DNA from: Rhodobacter flavimaris
GTDB taxonomy: Bacteria > Pseudomonadota > Alphaproteobacteria > Rhodobacterales > Rhodobacteraceae
NCBI RefSeq assembly: GCF_021378075.1
Contig: NZ_JAJUOS010000001.1
Location: forward strand, 248,001-312,000
DNA length: 64,000 nucleotides
Reading direction: 5' to 3'
Shown here: in pieces, positions 50,366 through 60,268 of the stretch
How positions within the stretch are numbered: position 1 is the stretch's first letter
Layout of the letters: each line of letters opens with the position of its first letter
The notes under the pieces: model-generated
What the model saw: the letters and a program-made list of their open reading frames with translations, nothing else
What the model was told of the DNA's origin: nothing
Databases searched by the model: none
Made by a program: the position numbers and the translations under genes

Positions 50366-51198
50366 AGCCCGACGAGGCGACGAATATCGGCGGGCGTGGC
50401 CCCCTCGGCGCGGTATTTCGCGATCGCGCGCGCGTCATCGCGCTTCGCAAGGCGTTTGCCGTTTTTGTCTCGAATAAGTTTGTGATGGCAATAGGTTGGC
50501 GTCTGAAGCCTCAGTAGTTTCTGAAGCGTGACGTGGATCTGGGTGGCGTCGAACAGATCCTCACCACGCACGACATGCGTAATGCCCTGCGCCGCGTCAT
50601 CCAGCACGACCGACAGGTGATAAGAGGTTCCCATATCGCGCCGGGCAAGGACGATATCGCCTACGTTCTGGATCATCTGTTCGGGGGTGATGCTGTGCGT
50701 GCCGCAGTGCGCCTCGCAAATTTCATAGTATGAACAATGGGTTGCGGCGCGATCTATATAAAGTCGTAGCGCCGCTTCGGGCAGAGGTTCACCCGCCTTG
50801 CGCGCGCCGGCCTGTCGGCAGGTGCCGGGATAGATGAGGCCATCCGGCCCTAAGCTGACACCTTCTTGCGGGGCCGAGGTAGCCGCCTCGATATCGCGGC
50901 GGGTGCAGGAGCAGCGATAGAGAAGGTCATTTTGCCACAGATCTTCAAGCGTTTGGCGGTAGATTTTTAACCGCTCTGATTGGCGCATCACCGGCTCTTC
51001 CCATGTCAGGCGAAGCCAGGCGAGGTCATCGTAAATCTGCGCCTCCCATTCCGGGCGGGAGCGTTGCCGGTCGATATCCTCTATACGCAGGAGGAAGCGC
51101 CCGCCCGCCGTGTGCGCCATGTCGTGCGCCAGAATCGCACTATAGGCATGGCCAAGATGGAGCGGCCCGGTGGGCGAAGGCGCGAACCGGGTGATCAT
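50362..51198 (-). CDS. gluQ: glutamyl-Q tRNA(Asp) synthetase
   Basis: 278 residues from the ATG at 51196-51198. It resembles the catalytic half of GluRS without the anticodon-binding domain, the mark of GluQ, which puts glutamate on queuosine of tRNA-Asp. The HIGH-type motif is PLHLGHAYSA, the KMSKS-type motif is KRLAKRDDAR, and the zinc site is in CSCTRRDI and YPGTC. It follows trmFO after 1 bp on the minus strand, so both tRNA-related genes are probably one operon. Confidence 0.9.
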   Translation of the reverse strand: MITRFAPSPTGPLHLGHAYSAILAHDMAHTAGGRFLLRIEDIDRQRSRPEWEAQIYDDLAWLRLTWEEPVMRQSERLKIYRQTLEDLWQNDLLYRCSCTRRDIEAATSAPQEGVSLGPDGLIYPGTCRQAGARKAGEPLPEAALRLYIDRAATHCSYYEICEAHCGTHSITPEQMIQNVGDIVLARRDMGTSYHLSVVLDDAAQGITHVVRGEDLFDATQIHVTLQKLLRLQTPTYCHHKLIRDKNGKRLAKRDDARAIAKYRAEGATPADIRRLVGL

Positions 51199-51199
51199 C

Positions 51200-52537
51200 T
51201 CAACTATGATCCGCAAGCCATTGGGTAAAGGACTCTTTCGCGCGATCCGTATAGGCTTTGTATCGGTCCTTGCGGCCGCGCCGCCCGCCTTTGGCGTCAA
51301 TCGGCGGGAACAGCCCGAAGTTCACGTTCATCGGCTGGAAGGTCTTGGCCTCGGCCCCACCAGTGATGTGATTGACAAGGCTGCCCATCGCCGTCTCGAT
51401 GCCCGGGGGCGGAAGGGTTTCCCCTTTGATCTCAGCAGCGGCCATCCGGCCCGCCAGAAGCCCCATTGAGGCGCTTTCGACATAGCCTTCCACGCCAGTA
51501 ATTTGCCCCGCGAAACGGATATTAGGGCGCGATTTCATTCGCATTTGCGTATCGAGCAGCGTGGGTGAGTTGATGAAGGTGTTGCGATGGATCCCGCCTA
51601 GGCGCGCAAAGCTTGCCTCTTCGAGGCCCGGAATCATCTTGAAAACAGTGGTTTGCGCGCCGTATTTCATCTTGGTTTGGAAGCCCACGATATTATAGAG
51701 CGTGCCAAGCGCGTTATCGCGGCGCAGCTGCACGACAGCATAGGCCTTTTCCTCGGGCTTATGCGTGTTCGTCAACCCGACAGGCTTCATCGGCCCGTGG
51801 CGCAGGGTTTCGCGACCACGCTCGGCCATCACCTCGATCGGCAGGCAGCCATCGAAATAGCCTGCGGTCTCGCCCTCGTGGAATTCGGTCTTCTCGGCGG
51901 CCAGAAGCGCGTCGATGAAGGCCTCATACTGCGCGCGGTTCATCGGGCAGTTGATATAGGCCTTCTGCTCTTCCTCGGTCTCGCCCTTGTCATAGCGGCT
52001 CTGGCGCCAGGCCACGTCCATGTCGATCGTGTCGGCGTAGACGATAGGGGCGATTGCGTCGAAGAAGGCGAGGCTCTCGGCGCCGGTCGCGGCGCGGATG
52101 CTTTCGGCCAGAGACCCAGAGGTCAGCGGCCCGGTGGCCACGATCCAGTTGCCAGTTGAAGGAAGCTCTGTAACTTCTTCTTCGCTAAAGGAAATCAGCG
52201 GATGCGCGCGGAGCGCAGCAGTCACCGCGCCCGAGAATGCATCGCGATCGACGGCAAGCGCGCCACCGGCCGGAAGGCGGTGATGCTCGGCCATTTGCAT
52301 GATCAGCCCGCCAGCCGCGCGCATTTCCCAATGCAGCAGGCCGACAGCGTTGCGCTCATGATCGTCCGAGCGGAACGAGTTCGAGCACACCATCTCGGCG
52401 AAATCGCCGGTGCGGTGCGCAAAGGTGCCCACATGGGGGCGCATTTCGTGAAGCACGACGGGCACGCCTGCCTCAGCCGCCTGCCAGGCGGCCTCGGATC
52501 CGGCCATGCCGCCGCCAATGATGTGTAGCGTTTCCAT
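51200..52537 (-). CDS. trmFO: methylenetetrahydrofolate-dependent tRNA (uracil-54-C5)-methyltransferase TrmFO
   Basis: 445 residues. TrmFO makes ribothymidine at position 54 of tRNA with methylene-THF and FAD. The start [21 protein letters not shown] is the FAD dinucleotide motif. [11 protein letters not shown] and [19 protein letters not shown] are conserved family blocks. The ATG at 52535-52537 is preferred to an upstream start. The gene immediately precedes gluQ. Confidence 0.95.
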   Translation of the reverse strand: METLHIIGGGMAGSEAAWQAAEAGVPVVLHEMRPHVGTFAHRTGDFAEMVCSNSFRSDDHERNAVGLLHWEMRAAGGLIMQMAEHHRLPAGGALAVDRDAFSGAVTAALRAHPLISFSEEEVTELPSTGNWIVATGPLTSGSLAESIRAATGAESLAFFDAIAPIVYADTIDMDVAWRQSRYDKGETEEEQKAYINCPMNRAQYEAFIDALLAAEKTEFHEGETAGYFDGCLPIEVMAERGRETLRHGPMKPVGLTNTHKPEEKAYAVVQLRRDNALGTLYNIVGFQTKMKYGAQTTVFKMIPGLEEASFARLGGIHRNTFINSPTLLDTQMRMKSRPNIRFAGQITGVEGYVESASMGLLAGRMAAAEIKGETLPPPGIETAMGSLVNHITGGAEAKTFQPMNVNFGLFPPIDAKGGRRGRKDRYKAYTDRAKESFTQWLADHS

Positions 52538-52579
52538 GGGCGCGGGTTTAACGCCGCGCCCGGATTGTTGCAATCCGCC

Positions 52580-53284
52580 TCAGAGGCCCGGAATGAACTC
52601 TTGTAGGCCGCGGCTGCCGAAGGTCACGCCGCCGGTCGCGCCGAAGGTGGCCTTGAGGCCGATGCCGACGAAGCTTTCGGCGTCCATGCCGTCGCCATCG
52701 ACGAAGCCAAGCTCTCCCGTCAGCATGGTGCCCGGGTTGATCCGGTAGCCCGCCGTCGCGCTCAGGCGGCTCATGTCTTCGCCTTCCGAATGCAGCGTGT
52801 CGAAGCGCCCGCCAAGGCCAAGCTGCGGGTTCAGCGCGTAATTCGCCTGAAGGCCCAGCTGGTTGCCATGGTTGCCGTCCGAATCCATGTGGGTGAAGGC
52901 GGCCTCGTAGCTGATCTGGCCCATGGCGCCCGCGGTCTCAAGCCCGGTGTATTCGACCGACTGGCCATCGAGCCAGTCCTTGCCGATGAAGGCGCCAACC
53001 GCCATGTCGCCCGGCAGGTGATAGATCGCGTGGGCGGTTGCGTTCTTGCCGCTTTCGTCGATCCCGTCGAGGTAGCGCGTGGCGATATCGCCCTGAACCG
53101 AGAACTGCGGGCCGAAGCCCAGTTCAATCGCGCCGCCAAGGGTGGTCTTGTTCACATCGCGGGCGTTGCCGTCCGCAAGGGTCGAGTAGGACAGGCCGAT
53201 CTCGGCGCCGGTCACTTCGGTTGCCAGACCGGTTTGCGGCAGCGCAAGCGCCGCTCCGATCGAGAGGAGCAGGAGTTTCTGCAT
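52580..53284 (-). CDS. outer-membrane beta-barrel protein (porin-like)
   Basis: 234 residues. A signal peptide (MQKLLLLSIGAALALPQTGLA) is followed by alternating beta strands and acidic turns (DADGNARD, DGDGMDAE) typical of outer-membrane barrels in this group. The C-terminus (EFIPGL) does not end in aromatic residues, unlike most barrels. Function not known; it may be a small porin. Stands alone, with 50 bp to gyrA on the 5' side. Confidence 0.68.
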   Translation of the reverse strand: MQKLLLLSIGAALALPQTGLATEVTGAEIGLSYSTLADGNARDVNKTTLGGAIELGFGPQFSVQGDIATRYLDGIDESGKNATAHAIYHLPGDMAVGAFIGKDWLDGQSVEYTGLETAGAMGQISYEAAFTHMDSDGNHGNQLGLQANYALNPQLGLGGRFDTLHSEGEDMSRLSATAGYRINPGTMLTGELGFVDGDGMDAESFVGIGLKATFGATGGVTFGSRGLQEFIPGL

Positions 53285-53334
53285 CGTTTGCCTCAGGTTT
53301 TGTCTCCGCGCGGGATGCGCGGAGTTATCGTTAT

Positions 53335-56064
53335 TTATTGTTCTGCGTCTTCATCGCCTTGGTCGGCGATCCGCGCGACCGAGACGACTTCTTCATCGGT
53401 GCCCGTGTTGAACACCTTCACCCCGCCCGCCGAGCGCGAGCGGAACGAAATCCCCGCGACCGGGCAGCGGATCGACTGGCCGGTCGAGGTGGCCAGCATC
53501 ACCTGATCGCTGGTCTCGACGGGGAAGGAGGCCACAAGCGCGCCGCCCCTGTCGGTCATCTTGAAGGCGCCGACGCCCTGGCCGCCGCGCCCTCGCACGG
53601 GGTAGTCGTGGCTTGAGGAGGTCTTGCCGAGGCCCTTGGTGGTGATCGTCAGGATCAGATCCTGCGCGGTCAGCATCTCGGCGTAACGCTCTTCGCTCAG
53701 CGAGCCTTCGGCCGAAACCTCTTCCGCTTCGTCATCGGCCTCGATCTCTTCCTCGCTGCCCATCTCGGCGCGGAAGCGCTTGATGAACGCGGCACGTTCC
53801 CAGGGTTCCGCCTCGAAGTGGCGGATGACGGACATCGACACGACCGTGTCGCCGCTGGCCAGACGCACGCCGCGCACGCCAGTCGAGTCGCGGCCCTTGA
53901 AGACGCGCACCTCGGTCACCGGGAAGCGGATCGCGCGGCCGCGCTCGGTCACCAGCATGACGTCGTCGGCTTCGGTGCACATGCGCACGTTCACAAGGCT
54001 GACGCCGTCGGGCAGTTTCATCGCGATCTTGCCGTTGCGCATCACATTGGCGAAGTCCGACAGCGCATTGCGGCGCACGTCGCCCTCGGAGGTGGCGAAG
54101 AAGACCTGGTAGCCATCCCATTCGGCCTCGGGGGCATCGACGGGCATGAGCGCGGCGATGGTGACGCCCTGCGGGATCGGCAGGATATTGACGATCGCCT
54201 TGCCTTTCGAGGTGCGGCCCGCCAGCGGCAGGCGCCAGCACTTGAGGCTGTAGACCATCCCGTCGGTGGTGAAGAACAGCAGCTGCGTGTGGGTATTGGC
54301 GACAAAGAGGGTGGTGACGACGTCATCCTCTTTGGTCTGCATCGAGGCCAGACCCTTGCCGCCGCGACGCTGCGCGCGGAACTCGGCCAGCGGCGTGCGC
54401 TTGATGTAGCCGCCCGAGGTGATGGTGACGACCATGTCCTCGCGCTCGATCAGGTCTTCGTCTTCCAGATCGCCCGCCCAATCCACGATCTCGGTGCGGC
54501 GCGGCACGGCGAACAGCTCTTTGACCTCGCGCAGCTCGGTCGAGATGATCTCCATGATGCGTTCACGCGAGCCGAGGATTTCGAGGTATTCGCGGATCTT
54601 GCCGGCCAGTTCGGCCAGTTCGTCCGTCACCTCTTGCACGCCCATCGCGGTCAGGCGCTGAAGCCGCAGATCGAGGATCGCGCGGGCCTGGGTTTCCGAC
54701 AGGTTGTAGGTGCCGTCCTCGTTGATCGGGTGCAGCGGATCGTCGATCAGGCGCAGATATTCGGCGATGTCATGCGCGGGCCAGCGGCGGGTCATCAGGC
54801 GCTCGCGCGCCTCGGCCGGATCTTTCGACGAGCGGATCGTGGCCACGATCTCATCGACGTTCGTGACCGCAACGGCCAGACCGCAGAGGATATGGCTGCG
54901 CTCGCGCGCCTTGCGCAGCTCGTAGGCGGTGCGGCGGGCTACGACTTCCTCGCGGAAGGTGATGAAATGGGTCAGGAAGTCGCGCAGGGTCAGCTGCTCG
55001 GGGCGGCCGCCATTCAGCGCCAGCATGTTGCAGCCGAACGAGGTTTGCAGCTGCGTGAAGCGGTAGAGCTGGTTCAGGACGACATCGGGGGTCGCGTCAC
55101 GCTTGAGCTCGATCACGACGCGCACGCCGACGCGGTCGGATTCGTCCGCAATCCCGGAAATGCCTTCCAGCTTCTTCTCGCGCACGAGGTCCGCGATCTT
55201 CTCGATCATCGCGGCCTTGTTGACCTGATAGGGGATCTCGTCGACGACGATGGCGAAGCGGTCCTTGCGGATCTCCTCGATGTGCGTCTTGGCGCGCATG
55301 ATGACCGAGCCGCGCCCCTCGAGGTAGGCCTTGCGCGCACCGCCGCGCCCCATGATCTGGGCGCCGGTAGGGAAGTCCGGGCCGGGCACGATCTCCATGA
55401 TCGCCTCGGTGGACATGTCCGGGTTCTCGATCAGGGCCAGCGTCGCGTCCACCACCTCGCCGAGGTTATGCGGCGGGATGTTGGTGGCCATGCCGACGGC
55501 AATGCCGCCCGCGCCATTGACCAGCATGTTCGGGAAGCGCGCCGGAAGGACGGTGGGTTCCTTGTCCTTGCCGTCGTAGTTGTCCTGAAAATCGACCGTC
55601 TCTTTTTCGATATCGGCCAGCATGAACGCCGAGGGCTTGTCCATGCGCACCTCAGTGTAACGCATGGCCGCCGCGCTGTCGCCGTCCATCGAGCCGAAGT
55701 TGCCCTGACCGTCCAGCAGCGGCAGCGACATCGAGAAGTCCTGCGCCATGCGCACCAGCGCGTCATAGATCGCCGCGTCGCCGTGGGGGTGATATTTACC
55801 CATGACGTCGCCGACCGGGCGGGCCGACTTGCGGTAGGATTTGTCATGCGTGTTGCCGGTCTCATGCATCGCGTAAAGGATGCGGCGGTGAACCGGCTTC
55901 AAACCGTCCCGCAGATCGGGAATCGCGCGGCTGACGATCACGCTCATGGCGTAATCGAGATAGGCGGTCTTCATCTCCTCGGCGATCGACACCGTCGGCC
56001 CGTCGTAAAGGGGGCGTTTGGGGCCTTCGTCGAGGGTTTCCGGCATATCAGGAGTATCGGTCAC
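53335..56064 (-). CDS. gyrA: DNA gyrase subunit A
   Basis: 909 residues, full length. GyrA cuts and rejoins DNA; the active Tyr136 is in AMRYTEVR. The GyrA box QRRGGKG is present. The quinolone-resistance region reads [10 protein letters not shown]: Ala97 replaces the Ser at E. coli position 83, and Asp101 (E. coli 87) is retained. A C-terminal acidic insert ([12 protein letters not shown] near residue 770) is characteristic of this group. Predicted promoter at 56098-56127. Confidence 0.98.
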   Translation of the reverse strand: MTDTPDMPETLDEGPKRPLYDGPTVSIAEEMKTAYLDYAMSVIVSRAIPDLRDGLKPVHRRILYAMHETGNTHDKSYRKSARPVGDVMGKYHPHGDAAIYDALVRMAQDFSMSLPLLDGQGNFGSMDGDSAAAMRYTEVRMDKPSAFMLADIEKETVDFQDNYDGKDKEPTVLPARFPNMLVNGAGGIAVGMATNIPPHNLGEVVDATLALIENPDMSTEAIMEIVPGPDFPTGAQIMGRGGARKAYLEGRGSVIMRAKTHIEEIRKDRFAIVVDEIPYQVNKAAMIEKIADLVREKKLEGISGIADESDRVGVRVVIELKRDATPDVVLNQLYRFTQLQTSFGCNMLALNGGRPEQLTLRDFLTHFITFREEVVARRTAYELRKARERSHILCGLAVAVTNVDEIVATIRSSKDPAEARERLMTRRWPAHDIAEYLRLIDDPLHPINEDGTYNLSETQARAILDLRLQRLTAMGVQEVTDELAELAGKIREYLEILGSRERIMEIISTELREVKELFAVPRRTEIVDWAGDLEDEDLIEREDMVVTITSGGYIKRTPLAEFRAQRRGGKGLASMQTKEDDVVTTLFVANTHTQLLFFTTDGMVYSLKCWRLPLAGRTSKGKAIVNILPIPQGVTIAALMPVDAPEAEWDGYQVFFATSEGDVRRNALSDFANVMRNGKIAMKLPDGVSLVNVRMCTEADDVMLVTERGRAIRFPVTEVRVFKGRDSTGVRGVRLASGDTVVSMSVIRHFEAEPWERAAFIKRFRAEMGSEEEIEADDEAEEVSAEGSLSEERYAEMLTAQDLILTITTKGLGKTSSSHDYPVRGRGGQGVGAFKMTDRGGALVASFPVETSDQVMLATSTGQSIRCPVAGISFRSRSAGGVKVFNTGTDEEVVSVARIADQGDEDAEQ

Positions 56065-56097
56065 GCGCGTCTCGTTCTTCTAGATTTTGTTGCCCGT

Positions 56098-56127
56098 CTT
56101 ATAGCGCAGTCAAGGCTTGGGGTGCAA
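56098..56127 (-). promoter_or_regulatory. gyrA promoter (predicted)
   Basis: On the minus strand TTGCAC (56122-56127), 18 bp, TATAAG (56098-56103) forms a plausible sigma-70 promoter 34 bp before the gyrA start. A GC hairpin (56135-56150) lies between it and dsbB. Confidence 0.5.
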
Positions 56128-56177
56128 TCGAGAACCGCCCCGCAGGGCGGCACCTCAACCCTCCACGCCTGCCGCAC

Positions 56178-56681
56178 TTAAGCGCCGCGCTTGGCCGCGC
56201 GGTAGGCTAGGATCCACATCACCGCGAACACGAGCGAGAAAACCGCGTTCAGGTTGGGCATGGTGATGCCCATGAAGGACCACACGATCTCATCGCAGCG
56301 CACCAGCGGCGCGGCCTGGATCTGGGCCAGAAGATCAGCGGGCGAAAGCCCCGCGACGCCGTTCGAGGTGCAGGTATCGGGGCCCTCAAAAATGTGCCGC
56401 TCGACGCCCGAATGGTAGAACCCCAGAACCGAGGTCGTCAGCGCGGCAAGCGCTCCGAAGAAGGCCAGTGCAAGGGGCAGGTTGAAGAGAAGCATCAGCC
56501 CGCCCAGAACCGCCGCGACCAGATGCGGCCAGCGTTGCAGGATGCACAGATCGCAGGGCGCAAAGCCGAGCGCCTGAAAGATCAGCGCGCCGATCAGCAC
56601 CGCCGCCGATCCGGCAGAGGCAAGACCGATGAGAAGGCGGGGCGAGGCAAGGATCTCTCGCGGAGACAGGGGCAGATGCAT
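56178..56681 (-). CDS. dsbB: disulfide bond formation protein B-like membrane protein
   Basis: 167 residues with four hydrophobic helices. DsbB reoxidises DsbA and passes electrons to quinones. The first Cys pair C43-C46 (PCDLC) follows helix 1 and the second pair C104/C129 is in the large loop, as in the family. The start ATG overlaps the previous stop by one base (TGATG), so it is coupled to the YqaA-type gene. Confidence 0.9.
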   Translation of the reverse strand: MHLPLSPREILASPRLLIGLASAGSAAVLIGALIFQALGFAPCDLCILQRWPHLVAAVLGGLMLLFNLPLALAFFGALAALTTSVLGFYHSGVERHIFEGPDTCTSNGVAGLSPADLLAQIQAAPLVRCDEIVWSFMGITMPNLNAVFSLVFAVMWILAYRAAKRGA

Positions 56682-57259
56682 CACAGATACCTCAGCACGT
56701 AGAAGCCGCCGAGCAGGCCGACGACGAAGACGGTAAAGACGAGGCCAAGCCGGCGCTCGATGAAATCCCGGATTGGTGCCCCGAATTTCCACAGCAGGGT
56801 TGCCACGATAACGAAGCGCAGGGCACGTGCAAGGACCGAGACGCCGATGAACAGCGGCAGCGACAGATGCGTGGCGCCCGAGAAGATGGTGATCACCTTG
56901 TAGGGGAACGGCGTGACTCCCGCGATCAGCACCGCCCAACCGCCGTACTCGTTGAAGCGCTGCGCAAGTTCGTCGAACTGGCCCGACTTGCCGTAGAACT
57001 CCAGGATCGGCTGGCCGATCGCGTCCATAAAGCCGTAACCGATCGCATAGCCGAGCATCCCACCCAGAACCGAGGCCACGGTGGCCACGGCAGCGAACTG
57101 GAAGGCGCGCCAGGGCATCGCGAGAACCATCGGAATCAAGAGGACATCGGGCGGAATCGGGAAGACCGAGCTTTCGATGAAGGCCACGGCGGCCAGCGCC
57201 CAGATCGCGTGACGGTGGCTGGCCAGCCCCATCGTCCAGTCGTAAAGGCTTCGGATCAT
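56681..57259 (-). CDS. YqaA/DedA-like (VTT domain) membrane protein
   Basis: 192 residues from the ATG at 57257-57259, with GAGGACAGAC before it. Five hydrophobic segments and the VTT-type pattern (FIESSVFPIPPDVLLIPMVLA near residue 22, LGYAIGYGFMDAIGQ and AGVTPFPYKVITIFSGATHLS near 110) mark the SNARE-associated/YqaA family. Members may be lipid scramblases or transporters; the exact role is unknown. Couples to dsbB by a one-base overlap. Confidence 0.82.
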   Translation of the reverse strand: MIRSLYDWTMGLASHRHAIWALAAVAFIESSVFPIPPDVLLIPMVLAMPWRAFQFAAVATVASVLGGMLGYAIGYGFMDAIGQPILEFYGKSGQFDELAQRFNEYGGWAVLIAGVTPFPYKVITIFSGATHLSLPLFIGVSVLARALRFVIVATLLWKFGAPIRDFIERRLGLVFTVFVVGLLGGFYVLRYL

Positions 57260-57392
57260 GTCTGTCCTCGCTGTCGTGCCCCACGCATCGCTTGGCGGGG
57301 CGGCAACGTCAAGCGCCGCGCGGACGAAAATCTCTGTCGCGCCGGAACTTGAGTGGGTAATCTCCGTTTCGTGATCAGTGGAGGATTTTACG

Positions 57393-58232
57393 ATGAAGTG
57401 GCAGGGACGGCGCGGCAGTGCCAATATCGAGGACCGTCGCGGAAGTGCCGCCCGGGGTGTCGGGCGGGTGACGGGCCTTGGTGCGGTGGCCATCCTGCTT
57501 CTGGGGTACTTCCTTGGTGTCGATGTCACGCCGCTGCTTGATCAGGGCCCGGTCTATGAAACCTCGGGCGAGTTGACGTCTGAAGACCGCGCGATGGGGG
57601 ATTTCGTCTCGGTCACGCTGGCCGATACTGAAGAGGTCTGGGCGGAGATTTTCGCCAACGCCCTCGGGCGCGAATATCAGCCGGTGACGCTGGTGCTCTA
57701 TTCCCAGGTGACGCCCTCGGCCTGTGGCAATGCCTCGGGGGCGACGGGGCCGTTCTACTGCCCGGTGGACAAGAAGGTCTATCTGGACACTGATTTCTTC
57801 ACGACCCTCTCGCGGCAGTTGGGCGCGGGTGGCGATTTTGCGGCGGCCTATGTCGTGGCGCATGAGGTCGCGCACCACGTGCAGGATGAGCTGGGGATCC
57901 TTGATCAGGTCAATGCCGTGCGTGCGCGATCAAGCGAGGCGCAAAGTAACGCGCTATCGGTGCGGATCGAGCTTCAGGCCGATTGCTTCTCGGGGATCTG
58001 GGCGCGGCAGGCGGCGGAGTCTTTCGGCTCGATCGAGAAGGGCGATATTGCCGAGGCGATGAACGCGGCGGCGAAGATCGGCGACGACACGCTGCAACGC
58101 AACGCAGGCCGCCGCCCGATGCCCGACAGCTTCACCCATGGCACCTCCGAGCAGCGCCAGCGCTGGTTCGCGACCGGTTTTGACAAGGGCGATCTGCGGG
58201 CCTGCGATACCTTCGCCTCGCGCAATCTGTGA
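57393..58232 (+). CDS. neutral zinc metallopeptidase (YpfJ family)
   Basis: 279 residues with one N-terminal membrane helix (about residues 27-42), so the catalytic domain is probably outside the cytoplasm. The zinc motif HEVAHH (H157, E158, H161) is present and the likely third ligand is the Glu of ELQADCFSG near residue 195. The ATG at 57393 follows GGAGGAT. Function as peptidase is inferred from the motif. The tRNA-Leu gene is 54 bp downstream. Confidence 0.88.
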   Translation: MKWQGRRGSANIEDRRGSAARGVGRVTGLGAVAILLLGYFLGVDVTPLLDQGPVYETSGELTSEDRAMGDFVSVTLADTEEVWAEIFANALGREYQPVTLVLYSQVTPSACGNASGATGPFYCPVDKKVYLDTDFFTTLSRQLGAGGDFAAAYVVAHEVAHHVQDELGILDQVNAVRARSSEAQSNALSVRIELQADCFSGIWARQAAESFGSIEKGDIAEAMNAAAKIGDDTLQRNAGRRPMPDSFTHGTSEQRQRWFATGFDKGDLRACDTFASRNL

Positions 58233-58286
58233 GTGGTTCGTAGGCTCTTGTGTTGCGCCTGCGGGGCGGTTAGACCGTGATCGCTG

Positions 58287-58372
58287 GCCCGAGTGGCGGA
58301 ATGGTAGACGCAGGGGATTCAAAATCCTCCGGTAGTAATACTGTGCGAGTTCGAGTCTCGCCTCGGGCACCA
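58287..58372 (+). tRNA. tRNA-Leu (anticodon CAA)
   Basis: An 86-nt cloverleaf with acceptor GCCCGAG/CTCGGGC, anticodon loop TTCAAAA (CAA, reads UUG), a long class II variable arm (GGTAGTAATACTG), T loop GTTCGAGTC and encoded CCA end (58370-58372). A TTGCGC-N17-TTAGAC promoter-like pair lies upstream. The base pattern is normal for Leu. Confidence 0.96.
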
Positions 58373-58389
58373 GCTTTCCCTGATCTTGT

Positions 58390-59064
58390 TTAGCTACCGT
58401 TCGCGCGCAGCGGCACAAGCGCTGTGCGTAGAATCATCGCGACATCGCGCAGCAGGGATTGGTCCGTCAGGTAGCTCTCGTCAAAGCGGACACGGGCCGC
58501 GAAACTGGACGTGCCGCGCGCCTCGAGCTGCCAGGGGCCTGTGATCCCGGGGCGCAGGCGGTAGTAACTTCTTCCACCCGCGGCGCGGTAGTCGTGCTCT
58601 TGATCGGGCAGGAAGGGGCGCGGACCGACAAGGCTCATATCGCCGCGCAATACATTGAAAAGTTGAGGCAACTCGTCAAGGCTTGTCGCGCGCAGCAACC
58701 GGCCCAGACGTGTCACGCGCGGGTCGCGGCGAAGCTTCTGATAGTGATCCCACTCCTGAGCAAGCGCAGGGTCGTTTGCCAGCAGCCGACGCAGCGCAGC
58801 CTCGGCGTCCGGCGCCATCGTGCGGATCTTGATGCACAAGAACACGCGGCCGTCACGGCCGACACGCGGTTGGCGAAAGAAACCCGGTCCTCCGTCCCTC
58901 CGCGCGAGCACCCAGCATAGTGCGATCAGCGGGGCGCAAAGCGGAAGCAGAAGCAGGGTCAGTGTCAGGTCGAAACATCGCTTGCCGCCGGTCAGGTAAA
59001 GCCCGCGCCGCTGCGGGACCTCGGTGCGCGGTGGGCTGATTTCGGACAGAAACAGGTCTGACAT
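58390..59064 (-). CDS. undecaprenyl-phosphate sugar phosphotransferase (ExoY-type)
   Basis: 224 residues. The bacterial sugar transferase domain puts the first sugar phosphate on the lipid carrier for exopolysaccharide. One hydrophobic helix (about residues 32-53) precedes KIRTM, RLGRLLRATSLDELPQL and GPRP motifs, which are conserved in the family. It lacks the long N-terminal membrane region of WcaJ/PssA types and looks like ExoY. It is on the minus strand just after the tRNA, and opens the exopolysaccharide locus. Confidence 0.9.
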   Translation of the reverse strand: MSDLFLSEISPPRTEVPQRRGLYLTGGKRCFDLTLTLLLLPLCAPLIALCWVLARRDGGPGFFRQPRVGRDGRVFLCIKIRTMAPDAEAALRRLLANDPALAQEWDHYQKLRRDPRVTRLGRLLRATSLDELPQLFNVLRGDMSLVGPRPFLPDQEHDYRAAGGRSYYRLRPGITGPWQLEARGTSSFAARVRFDESYLTDQSLLRDVAMILRTALVPLRANGS

Positions 59065-59266
59065 GGGCGATTGGCCTTCCTGTTCTCATGGGTTCCGGCA
59101 TTGGCAGAATTGGTTTGCGAACTCGTGCTTGGGTTGAGTAAGCAAAAACTCCCATAGGTTGTAAATAAAAAAAGGGTTAACGGTGCGATTTGCCGCTCGC
59201 TAAGCCGATTTTAATGCAAACGGACTACCCCGATGGAAACGATCCAGTCGGGGAGGCGCAGAGGCG

Positions 59267-59758
59267 ATGCCGTCAAGATCCGCGTTCAGCGTGTTGCGCG
59301 CATTCAAATCGTCCATGTGCGAAGTTTTGCTGTTTTGCCTGCTCGCCGCCGTGCCGGCCCTGGCGCAGCCGCCGCACCTCGTGGTCCGGGATGACCGCGG
59401 CGGCCCGCTGGAGGCGCGGCTGGCCCGGATTGAGAGCTTGCGACAGCAGGGAAGGGCCGTTGCGATCCCAGAGGGGCGCTGCCTTTCTGCCTGCACGCTC
59501 TACCTCGGGCTGGAAGAGACCTGCGTCGGCAAGGCGGCGATCTTCGGGTTTCACGGCCCGACTTCGCAGTTCGGGACCATCGCTTTGCCGCGCGCTGAGT
59601 TCGAACGTCTCAGCAACATGATGGCGCGAAGTTACCCCGAATCTTTGCGTGTTTGGTTCTTGCTATACGCGCGATATCAAACACTTACCTATCATTATGT
59701 GAAGGGGGAGGAGTTGATCCGCCTTGGTGTCGCCGAGTGCCCCGACGCGATTGACTAG
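59267..59758 (+). CDS. exported ClpP-like (COG3904-type) protein
   Basis: 163 residues. A signal peptide (residues about 18-33, CEVLLFCLLAAVPALA) precedes a domain resembling periplasmic proteins of the Clp-protease/crotonase fold: S74 in EGRCLSACT is at the nucleophile position, and H96 in FGFHGPT at the base position. Three Cys (C72, C76, C86) could form disulfides. Protease activity is only inferred. It faces a small secreted protein gene with a 4-bp stop overlap and lies in the exopolysaccharide locus. A CtrA-like site (TAAA-N7-TTAA) is at 59166-59180. Confidence 0.65.
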   Translation: MPSRSAFSVLRAFKSSMCEVLLFCLLAAVPALAQPPHLVVRDDRGGPLEARLARIESLRQQGRAVAIPEGRCLSACTLYLGLEETCVGKAAIFGFHGPTSQFGTIALPRAEFERLSNMMARSYPESLRVWFLLYARYQTLTYHYVKGEELIRLGVAECPDAID

Positions 59759-60195
59759 CTGTCGGACCCGTTCGTTCCGCCCGTCGGCGCGGAGTTGCTC
59801 AGCGGTTGTGCCGCGCCGTTGAACGCCGTCAGGCTGAGTGAACTCGCGTGCCCGTCGGCGATCAGTTGAGCAAGCAACGTCACATCCCGCGCCAGGGCAG
59901 AGCCCGGCGTTGCGTGTCGCGCGGCCAGTTCGAGGGCCTCCGAAATCTGCGCGCTTAGCTTGGGTTTGTCCTGCGCAAGCAAAAGCAACTCGCCTGCGAG
60001 CGCAGCAACGAATTCGTCGATCCGGGCCTGATCGGAGCCGGAATCGCTCAGCGCGGTGAAACTGTCTGCCACCGCTGCCGGACAGTCCTCCGACCCACAT
60101 GCGACCGCGACCGACGCAGGGTCGAACGCCACCGAGGCCGCGCCCATCCCGGCCGAGATGGCATAGATCGAAAGAATTGAAGCAAGAAATCGCAT
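59755..60195 (-). CDS. small exported protein of unknown function
   Basis: 146 residues from the ATG at 60193-60195; an upstream in-frame extension looks non-coding. A signal peptide (MRFLASILSIYAISAGMGAASVA) precedes a helical domain rich in Ala and Leu, with Cys33 and Cys38 (ACGSEDCPA) and a Ser/Gly/Asn-rich tail. I do not recognise the family. Stop overlaps the ClpP-like gene by 4 bp. Confidence 0.55.
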   Translation of the reverse strand: MRFLASILSIYAISAGMGAASVAFDPASVAVACGSEDCPAAVADSFTALSDSGSDQARIDEFVAALAGELLLLAQDKPKLSAQISEALELAARHATPGSALARDVTLLAQLIADGHASSLSLTAFNGAAQPLSNSAPTGGTNGSDS

Positions 60196-60268
60196 GGCCA
60201 CCGAATAACTACCTAGAGTAGAGTGACGATAACACGCGGCGCGACGCGGGCAAGAGAAAGGTGCGGCG

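Noticed and set aside
53818..56181. Long plus-strand frame opposite gyrA
   Set aside because: Antisense shadow of gyrA with His/Asp/Arg-rich composition and no start signal.
59084..59097. GTTC-N6-GTTC upstream of the ClpP-like gene as a LexA box
   Set aside because: The spacer is 6, not 7, so it does not fit the alphaproteobacterial consensus.
59095..59120. Sigma-54 promoter-like GG...GC pair
   Set aside because: The GG to GC distance is 12 instead of 10 bases.
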